A stretch of 64,000 bases of DNA from JABFRG01 sp038210445 (GCA_038210445.1 JBBQWQ010000012.1:1-64000); one strand, 5' to 3'. Shown: positions 17,678 through 27,077, numbered from the stretch's first letter. Made by a program: numbers and translations. Notes: a model not told the origin generated them from the letters alone.

Positions 17678-18943
17678 ATGGCAGAGGCTGCGAGGAACAA
17701 GGCGGACCGTTTCGCGACGCTCCTGTGGCGTGCGAACGACTGCTTTCGAGCGGAGGACTTCGCCTCGGCAGAGGCGCTGACCCACGAAGCGGTGGAGCTC
17801 TACCCGGAGGACTCGTCGGCGCTGCATCTTCTGGCCTCGGTGCTCGTTTGCCAGGGCAACCACGCCGAGGCGGCGCCCCTCTACAAAAAGCTCGCCGATC
17901 GCTACCCCACCGAGCGGGAGCTGCGAACCCAGCTGGCGATCTGCCATCTCAAGATCGAGAGCTTCGCCGAAGCGCGCGCCGAGCTCGAGCGCCTGGTGGC
18001 CGAGCGCAACGCTCCCGAGCTGTGGCGCTACCTGGGCCAGGCGCACGAGGGGCTCGGCGAGGCGGAGCGCGCCGCCGAAGCCTATCGCGAGGCCGGCATC
18101 ATTCGGTCGGTATTCCCCCCGTCGCTCGACGGAGCGCGCCCGGTATCCATCGTCCCGCTGGCGCCCCCCTCCTTCGGCGCCGGCGCGGAGGAGCGTGCAC
18201 GGGCGGCCCCTGCGGCGTCGGTACGCGCCAATGTTACGTCGATTCGGCGCTCGGGAGAGTATCCGGTCAACGATCCGGAGGACCACCTTGCCCAGAGCGC
18301 GCGCAGCCCCACCTCGCGCCCGCTGGAACGTGCGACGCGCATGCCGGCGGCTCTGGCGAGCCCAGCGGTGCTCCCGCTGCAGGGCGTGGGCGACCAGGAA
18401 GTTCCGCGAGAGGCAGAGGCTCGCCTGTCGGTGCTCGAGGCCATCTCGGCGCCCATGCGCATCAACGCCTTCGCCGACCCCGAGCGTCTGTGGGCGCGCC
18501 TCGACCGCGTGGCCGCGTGGACCGGCGATCTGTCGTTCACCCGTCATCGCGGCGGCTGCAACGTAGGCGGCGACGGCGAGGTGGTTCTGTCGACGTCGGT
18601 GGGTCGGGTGGTGGCGCTGCGGGTCGACGAAGTGGCCGCGGTGCTCGACCGCTTGCTGGTGGCGCAGCTGGGGCTCGCGGAGGGCGAGCCGACCCGGCTC
18701 CTCTTCGACGACGCCGACGCCATGGAGTTTCGCACCTTCGCCGGCAGCGGGCGGGTGCTGTTCGAGGCGAGCCAGGCCACCACGCTCGACATCACCTACG
18801 CCAAGCCGGCGCACGTGCGGCGCGATCGGCTGCTCGGCTGGTGCGGCGTGCTCCGCGTCTCACCGCTTCATCACACCAGCGCCCCGCTGCTGCACCGGGG
18901 TCTGGTGCGCGTCGAAGGTCACGGCACGCTCGTACTCTCGTAG
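17678..18943 (+). CDS. TPR protein with C-terminal AIM24-like domain
   Basis: 421 aa. Residues ~1-150 are tetratricopeptide repeats ('AEALTHEAVELYPEDSSALH', 'LWRYLGQAHEGLGEAERAAE'). A low-complexity linker (~150-260) follows, then a C-terminal beta-rich domain ('GGCNVGGDGEVVLSTSVGRVVALRVDE', 'VLFEASQATTLDITY') resembling AIM24/TRAP-like jelly-roll proteins. The ATG at 17678 follows AGGAAAGG at a good spacing. It is divergent from the CheR operon and convergent with the next receiver gene. Its function is unknown; adaptor work in signalling is possible given the neighbourhood. Confidence 0.78.
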   Translation: MAEAARNKADRFATLLWRANDCFRAEDFASAEALTHEAVELYPEDSSALHLLASVLVCQGNHAEAAPLYKKLADRYPTERELRTQLAICHLKIESFAEARAELERLVAERNAPELWRYLGQAHEGLGEAERAAEAYREAGIIRSVFPPSLDGARPVSIVPLAPPSFGAGAEERARAAPAASVRANVTSIRRSGEYPVNDPEDHLAQSARSPTSRPLERATRMPAALASPAVLPLQGVGDQEVPREAEARLSVLEAISAPMRINAFADPERLWARLDRVAAWTGDLSFTRHRGGCNVGGDGEVVLSTSVGRVVALRVDEVAAVLDRLLVAQLGLAEGEPTRLLFDDADAMEFRTFAGSGRVLFEASQATTLDITYAKPAHVRRDRLLGWCGVLRVSPLHHTSAPLLHRGLVRVEGHGTLVLS

Positions 18944-19045
18944 GCGATGCCGTCGGGGTGCCATCGTCGTTCCGGGCAGTGCTCGTTGGCCTCCCTCGAT
19001 GTTGGCGAACGCAGCTCCCCGCGCCTTGGAGAAGTGACCCTCTAC

Positions 19046-19435
19046 CTACGCTCGGGGATCGCGACGCGGTAGCAGCGAGCGAACCCGGGCGGCCAGCGCG
19101 GCCCCGGTTACACTCTTCGAGATCCACCCGTCGGCTTCGCATTCCTTGGCGAGGCTGCGCAGCTTTCCCTCGTCGCACGCGCTGTAAAGGATGAAGCGCG
19201 TTCCCGGCGCGGCGTACTTGCGCGCCAACGCAACCAGCTTGTCGCCGGAGAGCGCCGGAATGTTCACGTCGAGAAGCACCAGGTCCGGAAGGAAGGTGCG
19301 AACCACATTTGAGACCCCGATGGATTGTATCGAAGTTTGCACTTCGAAACCGTCCGAGCGGAGGGTCCGAGCCACGAGGTCGATCTGCAGGGCGTCGTCG
19401 TCGACGACCAGCACCTTCGGCTTGACTTCAGCCAT
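19046..19435 (-). CDS. Stand-alone response regulator
   Basis: A 129-aa single receiver domain: VLVVDDDALQ, the phospho-acceptor Asp in LVLLDVNIPALSG, FILYSACDEG at the switch position, and the conserved lysine in WISKSV. It overlaps the end of the hybrid kinase gene by 8 bp, so it belongs to the FIST-kinase-receiver operon. It probably receives phosphate from that kinase. Confidence 0.9.
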   Translation of the reverse strand: MAEVKPKVLVVDDDALQIDLVARTLRSDGFEVQTSIQSIGVSNVVRTFLPDLVLLDVNIPALSGDKLVALARKYAAPGTRFILYSACDEGKLRSLAKECEADGWISKSVTGAALAARVRSLLPRRDPRA

Positions 19436-21527
19436 GATTGAGATGTCTCCGGAGCGTCGAAAGAAGGACCTCGCGATCCACCGGCTTGGTCAAATAGTCG
19501 ATGCAGCCAGCGGCGCGAGCTTTTTCTTCATCCTCCCGGGATACGTGCGCGGTGAGCGCGATGACGGGAATGTGCGACAACACCGGCGTGGCGCGGATGC
19601 GCCGCGTGGTCTCCAAACCGTCGATGCGCGGGAGCCCCAGGTCCATCAGAATGATGTCCGGCATGTCGCGTTTCGCGCGCTCGAGCCCGTGCTCGCCGTC
19701 TTCGGCTTCGATGACCTCGTAGGTGCCGTACAGGTAGCGGCGCACGATATCGCGGTTCTGCGGGGAGTCTTCGACGTACAGAACCCTCGCCTGCCGCCGG
19801 GCCGCTGCGCGCTGATCGCTGACCAGGGCCTTGGCCTGCGAAACGACCATGTCCATGCCCACGCCGCCCTTTTTCACCACGTGCGCGAGGCCGTTGCGAA
19901 GGTCGCTCTCTTCCTTGGGTGAGAGCGACTTGCCGGTGAGGACGATCACCGGAGCTTCGGAGCTCTTGCGAAACGCCGAAAGCACCTCGAAGCCGTCCAT
20001 GCGCGGCATGATGAGGTCGAGGATGAGCAGCGAAGGATTCACGAGTCTCGCTTTGAGGAGCGCGTCTTCTCCGTCGTGGGCTTCGACGCAGCGAAAGCCC
20101 GCGGCGCGTAGTCCGCGCACCACCATCTCCCGCGCCGAAGGGTCGTCGTCGACCACCAGCACTTCGCCGGTCTTGGTGCCGAGCGCGCGCCGCACCGCCA
20201 GCACCAGGTGATCGAGGTCTACTGGCTTGAGCAGGTAGTCGCAGGCCCCGAAGGCGAAGCCCTTGGAGCGCTCTTCCTCGATGGAAAGAATGAGCACCGG
20301 AATCGACGAGAGCGAAGGATCGCCCTTGAGCTCGCCGAGAACGCCCCAGCCGTCGAGCTTCGGCAGGTGGATGTCGAGTATGATGGCGGTGGGGCGGATC
20401 TTCCGCGCCATGACCACGCCGGTTACGCCGTCGCCCGCGGTCACCACCCGAAAGCCGGAGTCGGAGAGCGCTCGCTCGAGGAGGTTCACGATGAGCGGAT
20501 CGTCGTCGATGACCAGCACGGTGGCGGCCTTGCCGCCTTCTTCGGCGCCATAGTCGCCCGCCGGGCGCGGGGTGAGGGCGCGGGGTACGGCGGCGCCCCC
20601 CTCGCCCGCGAGCGCACCTTCGAGCCGCACGGTGAAGCGAGAGCCGCGCCCGAAGGAGCTTTTCACCGTGACGTCGCCGCCCAGAATGTGGCTCACCTCG
20701 CGCACGATGGCGAGCCCGAGCCCGGTGCCGCCCACCTTGCGGGCGCTGGAGCCGTCGACCTGGCGGAACTTGTCGAAGATGTGCTGCTGCTCGTCCTCGG
20801 GAATGCCGGGCCCGGTGTCTTCCACCGAGAGCACCAGCGCGTTGCCCTCGGCGCGCGCCTCCACCACGATCTCGCCGCTGTCGGTGAACTTGGCGGCGTT
20901 GGAGAGGAGGTTCAGCAGGATCTGCTTCACCTTCAACGAATCGGAGACCACGGTCTCGGCGGCCGGCTCCACGTGGGCACTCAGCGAGACGTCCTTGCCG
21001 CGCAGCACCTCGGTGACGGTGGCAATGCACTCCTCCACCATGGGGCGCAGCTCGAACGGCTCCTTCAAGATGTCGACGCGACCGGCCTCGATCTTGGAGA
21101 GGTCGAGAATGTCGTTGATGAGCGCGAGCAGGGTCTTGGCGTTGCTCTTTACCACGTTGAGATCGCGGCGACCGTGCGGCGTCAGGCGCGAGCCCTCCTC
21201 GCGCATGAGCAGATCGCAGTACCCCAGGATGCCATTGAGCGGCGTGCGGATCTCGTGGGAGAAGTTGGCGAGGAATTCGCTCTTGAGGCGTGCCGCTTCC
21301 TCCAGCTGCCGGGAGCGCTCTTCGTCTTCCTTCTTGGCGAGGATCAGCTGCTGGGCGACGCGGTCAAGATCTTCGTTCTGCTGGCGGATGACCTCCATCT
21401 GCAGCGCGCGCTCCTGGTACGAGGCGAGCGCGCGCGCAGCCAGGTTCTTCTTGGCCTGGAGCTCGACCTTGAGAGTCGCGTTCTCCGCTTCGAGCTCCGC
21501 CAGGCGAAGCTCCAGTGACGTGCTCAT
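19428..21527 (-). CDS. Hybrid histidine kinase with three C-terminal receiver domains
   Basis: A 699-aa soluble kinase with no membrane segment. An N-terminal coiled coil (residues ~1-85) leads into HisKA with His91 in FSHEIRTPLNG, then HATPase (LSNAAKFTDSG, DTGPGIPEDE, GTGLGLAIV). Three receivers follow in series: VLVIDDDPLIV/AIILDIHLP, VLVVDDDPSAR/LLILDLIMP and VLYVEDSPQNR/IILMDLGLP. The ATG at 21527 overlaps the stop of the FIST gene (ATGA), making FIST the probable upstream sensor partner. The third receiver has the N box typical of the phosphorelay type. The multi-receiver layout suggests integration or a phosphate sink. Confidence 0.92.
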   Translation of the reverse strand: MSTSLELRLAELEAENATLKVELQAKKNLAARALASYQERALQMEVIRQQNEDLDRVAQQLILAKKEDEERSRQLEEAARLKSEFLANFSHEIRTPLNGILGYCDLLMREEGSRLTPHGRRDLNVVKSNAKTLLALINDILDLSKIEAGRVDILKEPFELRPMVEECIATVTEVLRGKDVSLSAHVEPAAETVVSDSLKVKQILLNLLSNAAKFTDSGEIVVEARAEGNALVLSVEDTGPGIPEDEQQHIFDKFRQVDGSSARKVGGTGLGLAIVREVSHILGGDVTVKSSFGRGSRFTVRLEGALAGEGGAAVPRALTPRPAGDYGAEEGGKAATVLVIDDDPLIVNLLERALSDSGFRVVTAGDGVTGVVMARKIRPTAIILDIHLPKLDGWGVLGELKGDPSLSSIPVLILSIEEERSKGFAFGACDYLLKPVDLDHLVLAVRRALGTKTGEVLVVDDDPSAREMVVRGLRAAGFRCVEAHDGEDALLKARLVNPSLLILDLIMPRMDGFEVLSAFRKSSEAPVIVLTGKSLSPKEESDLRNGLAHVVKKGGVGMDMVVSQAKALVSDQRAAARRQARVLYVEDSPQNRDIVRRYLYGTYEVIEAEDGEHGLERAKRDMPDIILMDLGLPRIDGLETTRRIRATPVLSHIPVIALTAHVSREDEEKARAAGCIDYLTKPVDREVLLSTLRRHLNHG

Positions 21528-22687
21528 GGGTTCGCTCCGAACGTGAGGCTGGTGAGGGTGCTGTTCACCTGAAAGCCGCAGTAAGTCTCGAAATTCACGG
21601 TGTATCCGGCGCACGGCGGAGCGAGCTTGAGGGTTTCGCCCAGCTCTTCCAGCTTCCCGCTCATCTGCGCGACCAGGCGCCGCGCGCCGCAGTCGAAAAG
21701 GATGGATGCGGTGGCCTTGGGGACGCGTCGCGGCAGCTCCTCGCTAAAGAATCGGCGGGTGGCGTTCACCATGTCGCCCTGCCGCATGACGTCCAGCTCC
21801 TGGTCCTCGCGCATCATGTTGAAGGCCATCAAGCGATCGTCCTCGAAGCTCTTCCACACCGCACGAAGGAAGTACTCGCGGCCGACCCGCAACGCCAGCG
21901 AATGCGACATGAGATTGGCAGGGTGCGCCATGGTGAGCTGGTCGGTGGGGACACCCACGATCTCGGCGTAGCGCTGGGCTGCGGGCTTGCCGTCGAGCTC
22001 AAGGATGCCGCGGGTGGTGTCATCGACCTTGGTCACGCGCACACGTTCGCCGGTGGGCTCGTACCAGTGCGAGCGCATGGCGGCCCAGGGTGCCCGGGTG
22101 CGAAACAGCACCACCAGCACGCCGTCGTTGAGAACCTCGCCCTCCACGTGCGTGAGGCTCGAGGCCTTGTAGGGGTCGACCTCGCTATCGCCGGCTCCCC
22201 CGCCCACCAGAACCAGGCCCTGGTTCTTCTCGAGGATGCCCAAGAGGAGCTCCTCCTTTTTCATCTGGTAGCCGTCGTCGATGACGATGCCCACGTGCTC
22301 CTTGGTGTCGAGCTCAGCCACCCGCGTGCCCAGCTCACGCGCGGCCTGCTCCACCGCATCGCTGCCGGCGCGCGCGGCGTCTACCGAGAGGCCTCGACCG
22401 AAGCCGATGCCCACGTCGAAGTCGCCTTCGAGGCCCGCGAGCATCACCGAGCCCTGGGTGTAGCCGGTGTTGTCGAGCTCTCCGCCGGTGGTGGCGCCCA
22501 CCAGGCGTGTATGCTTCGGCAACCGTTCCCGAATCGCGCGGTTGAGCGCCGCCTGGTCCCGACTTCGCGCAGCGAACAGCATCAGGAACTTGGGAATGTT
22601 GGAACCGAGCTGACTCAGCAACGCCTCTGCGGCCGCGTTGGGATCGTCGATGGCGGACTTGGCAGAACGGAGGTGGACGCTGGGCAT
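21524..22687 (-). CDS. FIST-domain sensory protein
   Basis: A 387-aa protein with FIST_N ('RLVGATTGGELDNTGYTQGSVMLAGL') and FIST_C ('GEYFLRAVWKSFEDD'-like region and 'ILFDCGARRLV...GFQVNSTLTSLTFG'). FIST domains are predicted small-molecule (amino-acid-like) sensors. They usually occur beside or fused to signalling proteins. The ATG at 22687 was preferred because upstream codons lack a ribosome site and the conserved part begins directly after. It is coupled by ATGA to the hybrid kinase, which fits a sensor-kinase pair. Confidence 0.87.
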   Translation of the reverse strand: MPSVHLRSAKSAIDDPNAAAEALLSQLGSNIPKFLMLFAARSRDQAALNRAIRERLPKHTRLVGATTGGELDNTGYTQGSVMLAGLEGDFDVGIGFGRGLSVDAARAGSDAVEQAARELGTRVAELDTKEHVGIVIDDGYQMKKEELLLGILEKNQGLVLVGGGAGDSEVDPYKASSLTHVEGEVLNDGVLVVLFRTRAPWAAMRSHWYEPTGERVRVTKVDDTTRGILELDGKPAAQRYAEIVGVPTDQLTMAHPANLMSHSLALRVGREYFLRAVWKSFEDDRLMAFNMMREDQELDVMRQGDMVNATRRFFSEELPRRVPKATASILFDCGARRLVAQMSGKLEELGETLKLAPPCAGYTVNFETYCGFQVNSTLTSLTFGANP

Positions 22688-22772
22688 GGGTGGCCTTTCT
22701 CGGAGAGCGAGACAGAAGAGCTGCGGGAGTTTGCACGAGCTTCGGAGGGAAGGAAAGTGCTCGACAAAACAT

Positions 22773-22805
22773 CGTCGGCGCCCGCTCGAGAAAGGGGCGC
22801 CGACG
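22773..22805 (-). terminator. Hairpin terminator downstream of the multiheme cytochrome gene
   Basis: A perfect 11-bp inverted repeat, CGTCGGCGCCC (22773-22783) and GGGCGCCGACG (22795-22805), with an 11-nt loop. On the minus strand the hairpin is followed by ATGTTTTGTC, a short T-rich run. It lies 73 bp beyond the cytochrome stop and would separate that gene from the FIST operon. Confidence 0.6.
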
Positions 22806-22877
22806 TCGTTACTTTGGCACGCGATCCCCCCGATTTCGCGCACTCAACTGGGTGTGGTCAAGACCGCGAAGCGCAGC

Positions 22878-24662
22878 TCAGTGGGAAATACCACTGTTCG
22901 GGTGGTTAGTATGGCAGCTCGAGGTGCAGTTCTGGAACGACTCGGTACCGCCGCCCACGTACATGTCCGTGATGGCGCCGAACTGGGCAACGTGCGAGGC
23001 CGGGTACGACTTGTGGCAAGACAGGCAGGCGGCTTTGCTGGTGCGCTGAATGCCTTCCTTGTTCAAGTGGCACGACTTGCACTCGTCGAGTGGCTTGTCG
23101 AATCGGTTGGAGCGCGAATGGATGAAGTGGAGGCGCACCGCGATGGGCCCCTCGAGCTCGAAGCTGAGCGGCGCGTGGCAGGTGGAGCAGGTGGAGCGGT
23201 CTTCGAGCCCGTGGTTCACGCGGGAGAGCGCGCTGCCGCCGGTGTGACAGCTGTTGCAAGGGCCAGTGTTGAGCGAAGGCTGGCCCACCTGGGTGGTGCC
23301 GATCTGAATGTTGACAACCTTGGAGGTGGGTACCTCCTGGCCGAGAAACTCGCGGCGGCCCTTGATGACCACGCGGTAGGTGCCGGGCTTCGCGGTCGCG
23401 GGCACATTGAAGGTCACGGTGTCGACGCCGGGAACGCCCCAGGCCGGCGGACCGCCGAAGAGCGTGGCGAAGGGGGGTACTTCCTGGGCTGCGCCGTAGA
23501 AGCCGTCGCGCACCGGCTGCGCCGAGTTCACCTGGCCGGTTACCGGGTCGAGGTCGGCGTTGAGGTCGGTGATGTTGTAGATGGGCTTGATGTCTTGCAC
23601 CGGGCCGGAGACCGCAACCAGAAGGTGATGCTCCTTGTGCTTGCGGCGGTAGTACGTAGCGTACGGCTCCTGGAAGAAGCGGTAGTAGGTAATGCCGCTC
23701 TCAAGGCCGGCGAGATAGTCTTGGTAGCTGGGCATGACGCCCACCGGGTGAAGGCGCGTGCCGGAGCCGTCTTTGAGGGTGACCCGGAAGGTGATGGCCT
23801 GGCCGGCCGAGTACGTGCCATTGGCTGCAGGCGCGGTCACCGGAGCCACGTCGAGACCGAATCCGTAGTCGAAGTTGGGATTCTCCACTTGCTGGACGGG
23901 AATCGTGTAGGGGTTATTCCACTTGGCGGTCCAGCGAACCCGCAGCTGGGTGGTTCGGGACCCCAGCTTGACGCTGGGCTGGGGGCCGGCAGCGTAGCGA
24001 AGCTCGATGAGCGCTTCTTCACCGAACTTGGTGGCGCCCGCGCAGTTGCCGTTGGGCGCAGCGTTCGAGGGAGGCGCCGCGCAGTCGTAGGTCCACTGAA
24101 TGGCGCGCATGCGGCGCACGAAGAAGCTGTCGTAGGCAAACCGCTTGTACTCGAGACCAGTGTCCGGAATGAGCGGCAGGCCGGAGGGGTTTCCCGCGGC
24201 ATCGAGCTGCTCGATGACGAACGCGCTCGGCTGGTCCATCCACTTGGCTTTGCGGTAGAAGCGGCGCTTCACCCAGGTGCCGTCGGCGTTGGGCGTGCCG
24301 ACGAACGATTGGTCGGCGACCTGGGTGCCACGCCAATCGACGTCTTTGAAGTCGCCGGTGGTGTCGAGGTCGGCGACGCCGTTGTCGCTCGAGGCATCGA
24401 TGGCGGCGCGCATGTCCATCTGGTTGATGTACACGCGCTGCCCTTTGCGAACCTTCAGCGGTACGCCGACACCGTTCTCGATGTCGAGCGCGATGCCGAT
24501 GGGCGTGTCCACCGTGGTGGGGCCGTCGGCCGGAAACGTGCCCCAGGACAATGCCCCCTCACTGGTCCCCAGATCCGCACCGTCGTCGGTGGAGGCCTCC
24601 GAGGAGCAACCAGCACCGGTAGCGACGACACACAGCACTACGAGAGAAGACCGGAGCGACAT
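22878..24662 (-). CDS. Multiheme c-type cytochrome lipoprotein, OmcA/MtrC-like
   Basis: 594 aa from the ATG at 24662. The N-terminus is a lipoprotein signal (lipobox GAGC), so it is probably anchored in the outer membrane. Residues ~25-440 are beta-rich with few cysteines. The C-terminal ~110 residues hold five heme-binding sites: CNSCH, CSTCH, CKSCH and CLSCH, plus the wider CTSSCH (CxxxCH). The 'LHFIHSRSNRFDKPLDECKSCH' spacing recalls OmcA/MtrC cytochromes, which carry ten hemes in Shewanella. Extracellular or periplasmic electron transfer is the expected role. It is monocistronic, bounded by a terminator, and no porin partner is visible. Confidence 0.85.
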   Translation of the reverse strand: MSLRSSLVVLCVVATGAGCSSEASTDDGADLGTSEGALSWGTFPADGPTTVDTPIGIALDIENGVGVPLKVRKGQRVYINQMDMRAAIDASSDNGVADLDTTGDFKDVDWRGTQVADQSFVGTPNADGTWVKRRFYRKAKWMDQPSAFVIEQLDAAGNPSGLPLIPDTGLEYKRFAYDSFFVRRMRAIQWTYDCAAPPSNAAPNGNCAGATKFGEEALIELRYAAGPQPSVKLGSRTTQLRVRWTAKWNNPYTIPVQQVENPNFDYGFGLDVAPVTAPAANGTYSAGQAITFRVTLKDGSGTRLHPVGVMPSYQDYLAGLESGITYYRFFQEPYATYYRRKHKEHHLLVAVSGPVQDIKPIYNITDLNADLDPVTGQVNSAQPVRDGFYGAAQEVPPFATLFGGPPAWGVPGVDTVTFNVPATAKPGTYRVVIKGRREFLGQEVPTSKVVNIQIGTTQVGQPSLNTGPCNSCHTGGSALSRVNHGLEDRSTCSTCHAPLSFELEGPIAVRLHFIHSRSNRFDKPLDECKSCHLNKEGIQRTSKAACLSCHKSYPASHVAQFGAITDMYVGGGTESFQNCTSSCHTNHPNSGISH

Positions 24663-25066
24663 CGAGTTTCTCCTATCGGCACTTCCCTCCTTTCGTCGCA
24701 ACCGTCACGACGGAAAGATTGAAGCCGACGGTAACTCTGACCGCTACGTCTGCATATGCGCAAGCATGTCATTGCGGGAAACTCCAAATGTGTCGCAGCG
24801 TCGCGGCATGTCGCGCAGGGGTGCGGTCGACTGCGCACACGTTATTTCTTATTCAATGTCGGGCGAACTTTTCCGTTCCACTCGGACAATTCCCACGTGC
24901 CGTAAGCATCCGAGAACGTTGGCTATCCCGATGAGGATGGGGACGCACACAGGTCGCTCTCTGGGCTACATCCACAGACCATTTGATGCGGCGCGCCACG
25001 TTCTAGCCCCGATGGTTCATGGGGCGGAGATGATGGGCGCACGCCGGAGACGCGAAACGGCGCGGT
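24663..25066. other. 404-bp non-coding gap upstream of the cytochrome gene
   Basis: No convincing coding frame is present. The segment is less GC-rich than its surroundings, with an AT-rich patch at about 24840-24862 (GTTATTTCTTATTCAATG), and probably contains the cytochrome promoter on the minus strand. I did not find a clear sigma-70 or sigma-54 site, inverted repeat or small RNA signature. Confidence 0.4.
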
Positions 25067-25405
25067 TCAGATTCGTCGTTTGGTGGAGCGCTGCGGAGGT
25101 GCGGGCTTCGCGAGCAAGCCTTCGAGCGACGTCTCCAGCGCCGTCGCCAACCGCACCGCCACAAACAGCGAGGGCGAAAGCTCTCCGCGCTCGAGACGCG
25201 CCACGTAGTTGGGAGAAATGCCCGCCGCCACGGCCAGCTCCGCCTGGGTCCAGCCGCGCCGCTGGCGACAGTGGCGCAGCGCTTCCCCGAAGCATGCCGC
25301 AAAGAGCTCTGGGTCGGTGGGAAGCGCGGCGAGCGCCCGGCTATCGCCTCCGGCGGGGCCCCGATCGCCACCTCCCGAACCACGATTGGCAGACTGCTCG
25401 GACAT
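25067..25405 (-). CDS. XRE-family helix-turn-helix regulator
   Basis: A 112-aa protein with a Gly-rich N-terminus and one Cro/C1-type HTH: RRGWTQAELAVAAGISPNYVARLERGELSPSL. It has a short basic tail and no ligand domain. It is divergent from the Ser/Thr kinase gene (182-bp gap), which it may regulate. Target and signal are unknown. Confidence 0.82.
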   Translation of the reverse strand: MSEQSANRGSGGGDRGPAGGDSRALAALPTDPELFAACFGEALRHCRQRRGWTQAELAVAAGISPNYVARLERGELSPSLFVAVRLATALETSLEGLLAKPAPPQRSTKRRI

Positions 25406-25586
25406 CGTTCATCGCAGGATACATGGCCCGCGGCAGATGGGAACATTCGCGCTGCGGCCCCACGGCTCCGCCGAATGGGTGCGGCGATTTTCCGCGTGCC
25501 GCCCCCATCGAGCATCGAGAAATCTTGGCCGCGCTTCTTCTCATTCGCCTACCGGTTCCGGAGTGATCCGGGTAGCGTGAAGATGC

Positions 25587-27077
25587 ATGGACTCGCCGTC
25601 CCCGCTCGACGTAGGCGCCATCATCGCCGAAAAGTACGAGCTCCGGAAGTTGCTCGGGCGGGGCGGTATGGGCGAGGTGTGGCAAGCCCGGCACCAGACG
25701 CTGGGCGAGGACGTGGCCATCAAGGTGCTCTCGCTGCCGGCCAGCGAGGCCGATATGCGGAGCGAGGCGCTCCGTCGCTTTCGCTTCGAAGCGCAGACGG
25801 CGGCGCAGCTGGCGCGCAAGAGCCGGCACATCGCCCAGGTAACCGACTACGGCGAATCGAACGGGCATACCTACCTGGTGATGGAGCTCCTCACCGGTGA
25901 GTCCCTCGAAGATCGACTTCAGCGGACCGGGCGCGTCCCGCCCGACGAGACGGCGGAGATCGTCGTGCAGATCTCGCGCGCGCTGACGGTGGCCCACAAC
26001 GAAGGAGTCCTCCACCGCGACCTCAAGCCCGGCAATGTGTTCCTCACCGCCGACGAAGACCTCAACCTGGTGACGAAGCTCCTCGACTTCGGCATCGCGC
26101 GCTCGACCCGCCCCCGGCCGGTTGGCGACAAGCACACCACGACCCAGCGCGGTATCATCCTGGGGACGCCGAGCTACATGAGCCCCGAGCATGCGCGCGG
26201 CATGCCGGTGGACGCGCGGTGCGACGTCTGGGCGCTGTCGGTGCTGGCGTACGAGCTGCTCTCGGGCACACTGCCCTTCGACGCGCCCACGCTGGAAGAT
26301 ACGTTCCTTCGCATCTGCACCTTCGACGTCACGCCCATCCGCGCCCACGTCGACGTCTCTCCAGCGGTGGAGGCGTTCTTCGTGAAGGCCTTCTCCAAGC
26401 TCATCGACGCGCGGTTCCAGACGCCCTACGAGCTGGCGCTGCACCTCGGCCGCGCGCTCGAGGCTACGCCCCGCGACCGCGAGAGTGGCAGCCGCGGCGA
26501 GCTGCTCGCGGGCTCGCGGCCGGACGCGCGCGAGGCGGCCGCGAGCACATTCCGGGAGCCGCCGGCGGAACCACGCAGCTGGGCAGCGCCCGAAACGCCG
26601 ATGGACGCGAGCTCGCTGGCGGCGATTCCCGGCGTCGCCTCGCGCGGACGTTCGCCCGGCGTGGTGTTCGGAGCGGTGGCGGCCACGTTGCTGGTGGGCA
26701 CTTTACTCGGGGTGGGGGCGTTTCGTGTGTACGAGGGGCAAAAGGCGGCGAACACCCCGGCCGCAGAGAGCGCCCGCGCGGTCCACACCGCCGGCAGCGC
26801 TGCGGGCCCGATGGGCGCGGCGCCGATGACGAAGAGCGCAACGCCGGACACCGCAGATGCGCCGGCGCTCCGCGTCGACCAGCTCCCCTTGGCGCCTTCG
26901 TCGCGCCGCAGCGGCGGCGATCCGCGGGCGGACCATTCCCCCGTCGCAATCCCGAACGCGTCGAGCGCGGCGCATGCCCCCGCGAGCCCCGCGGCGACCG
27001 CGCTGCCCACCGTAGCCCCCGCCCCTTCGGTCGCCCCCGTGCCCACGGTCCGCAAGGACAAGAGCGAGGAATTTTGA
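25587..27077 (+). CDS. Hanks-type Ser/Thr protein kinase with C-terminal membrane segment
   Basis: A 496-aa kinase. The glycine-rich loop GRGGMGEVW lies near residues 24-32 and the catalytic lysine is K46 (VAIKVL). The catalytic loop HRDLKPGN has D145; DFGIARS, GTPSYMSPEHARG (activation/APE) and DVWALSVLAYELLSG all follow. All residues for activity are visible. A single membrane segment lies near residues 360-383 (GAVAATLLVGTLLGVGAF), with an Ala/Pro-rich extracytoplasmic tail lacking a recognisable sensor domain. It is followed 63 bp later by a TPR-like membrane protein. Confidence 0.93.
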   Translation: MDSPSPLDVGAIIAEKYELRKLLGRGGMGEVWQARHQTLGEDVAIKVLSLPASEADMRSEALRRFRFEAQTAAQLARKSRHIAQVTDYGESNGHTYLVMELLTGESLEDRLQRTGRVPPDETAEIVVQISRALTVAHNEGVLHRDLKPGNVFLTADEDLNLVTKLLDFGIARSTRPRPVGDKHTTTQRGIILGTPSYMSPEHARGMPVDARCDVWALSVLAYELLSGTLPFDAPTLEDTFLRICTFDVTPIRAHVDVSPAVEAFFVKAFSKLIDARFQTPYELALHLGRALEATPRDRESGSRGELLAGSRPDAREAAASTFREPPAEPRSWAAPETPMDASSLAAIPGVASRGRSPGVVFGAVAATLLVGTLLGVGAFRVYEGQKAANTPAAESARAVHTAGSAAGPMGAAPMTKSATPDTADAPALRVDQLPLAPSSRRSGGDPRADHSPVAIPNASSAAHAPASPAATALPTVAPAPSVAPVPTVRKDKSEEF

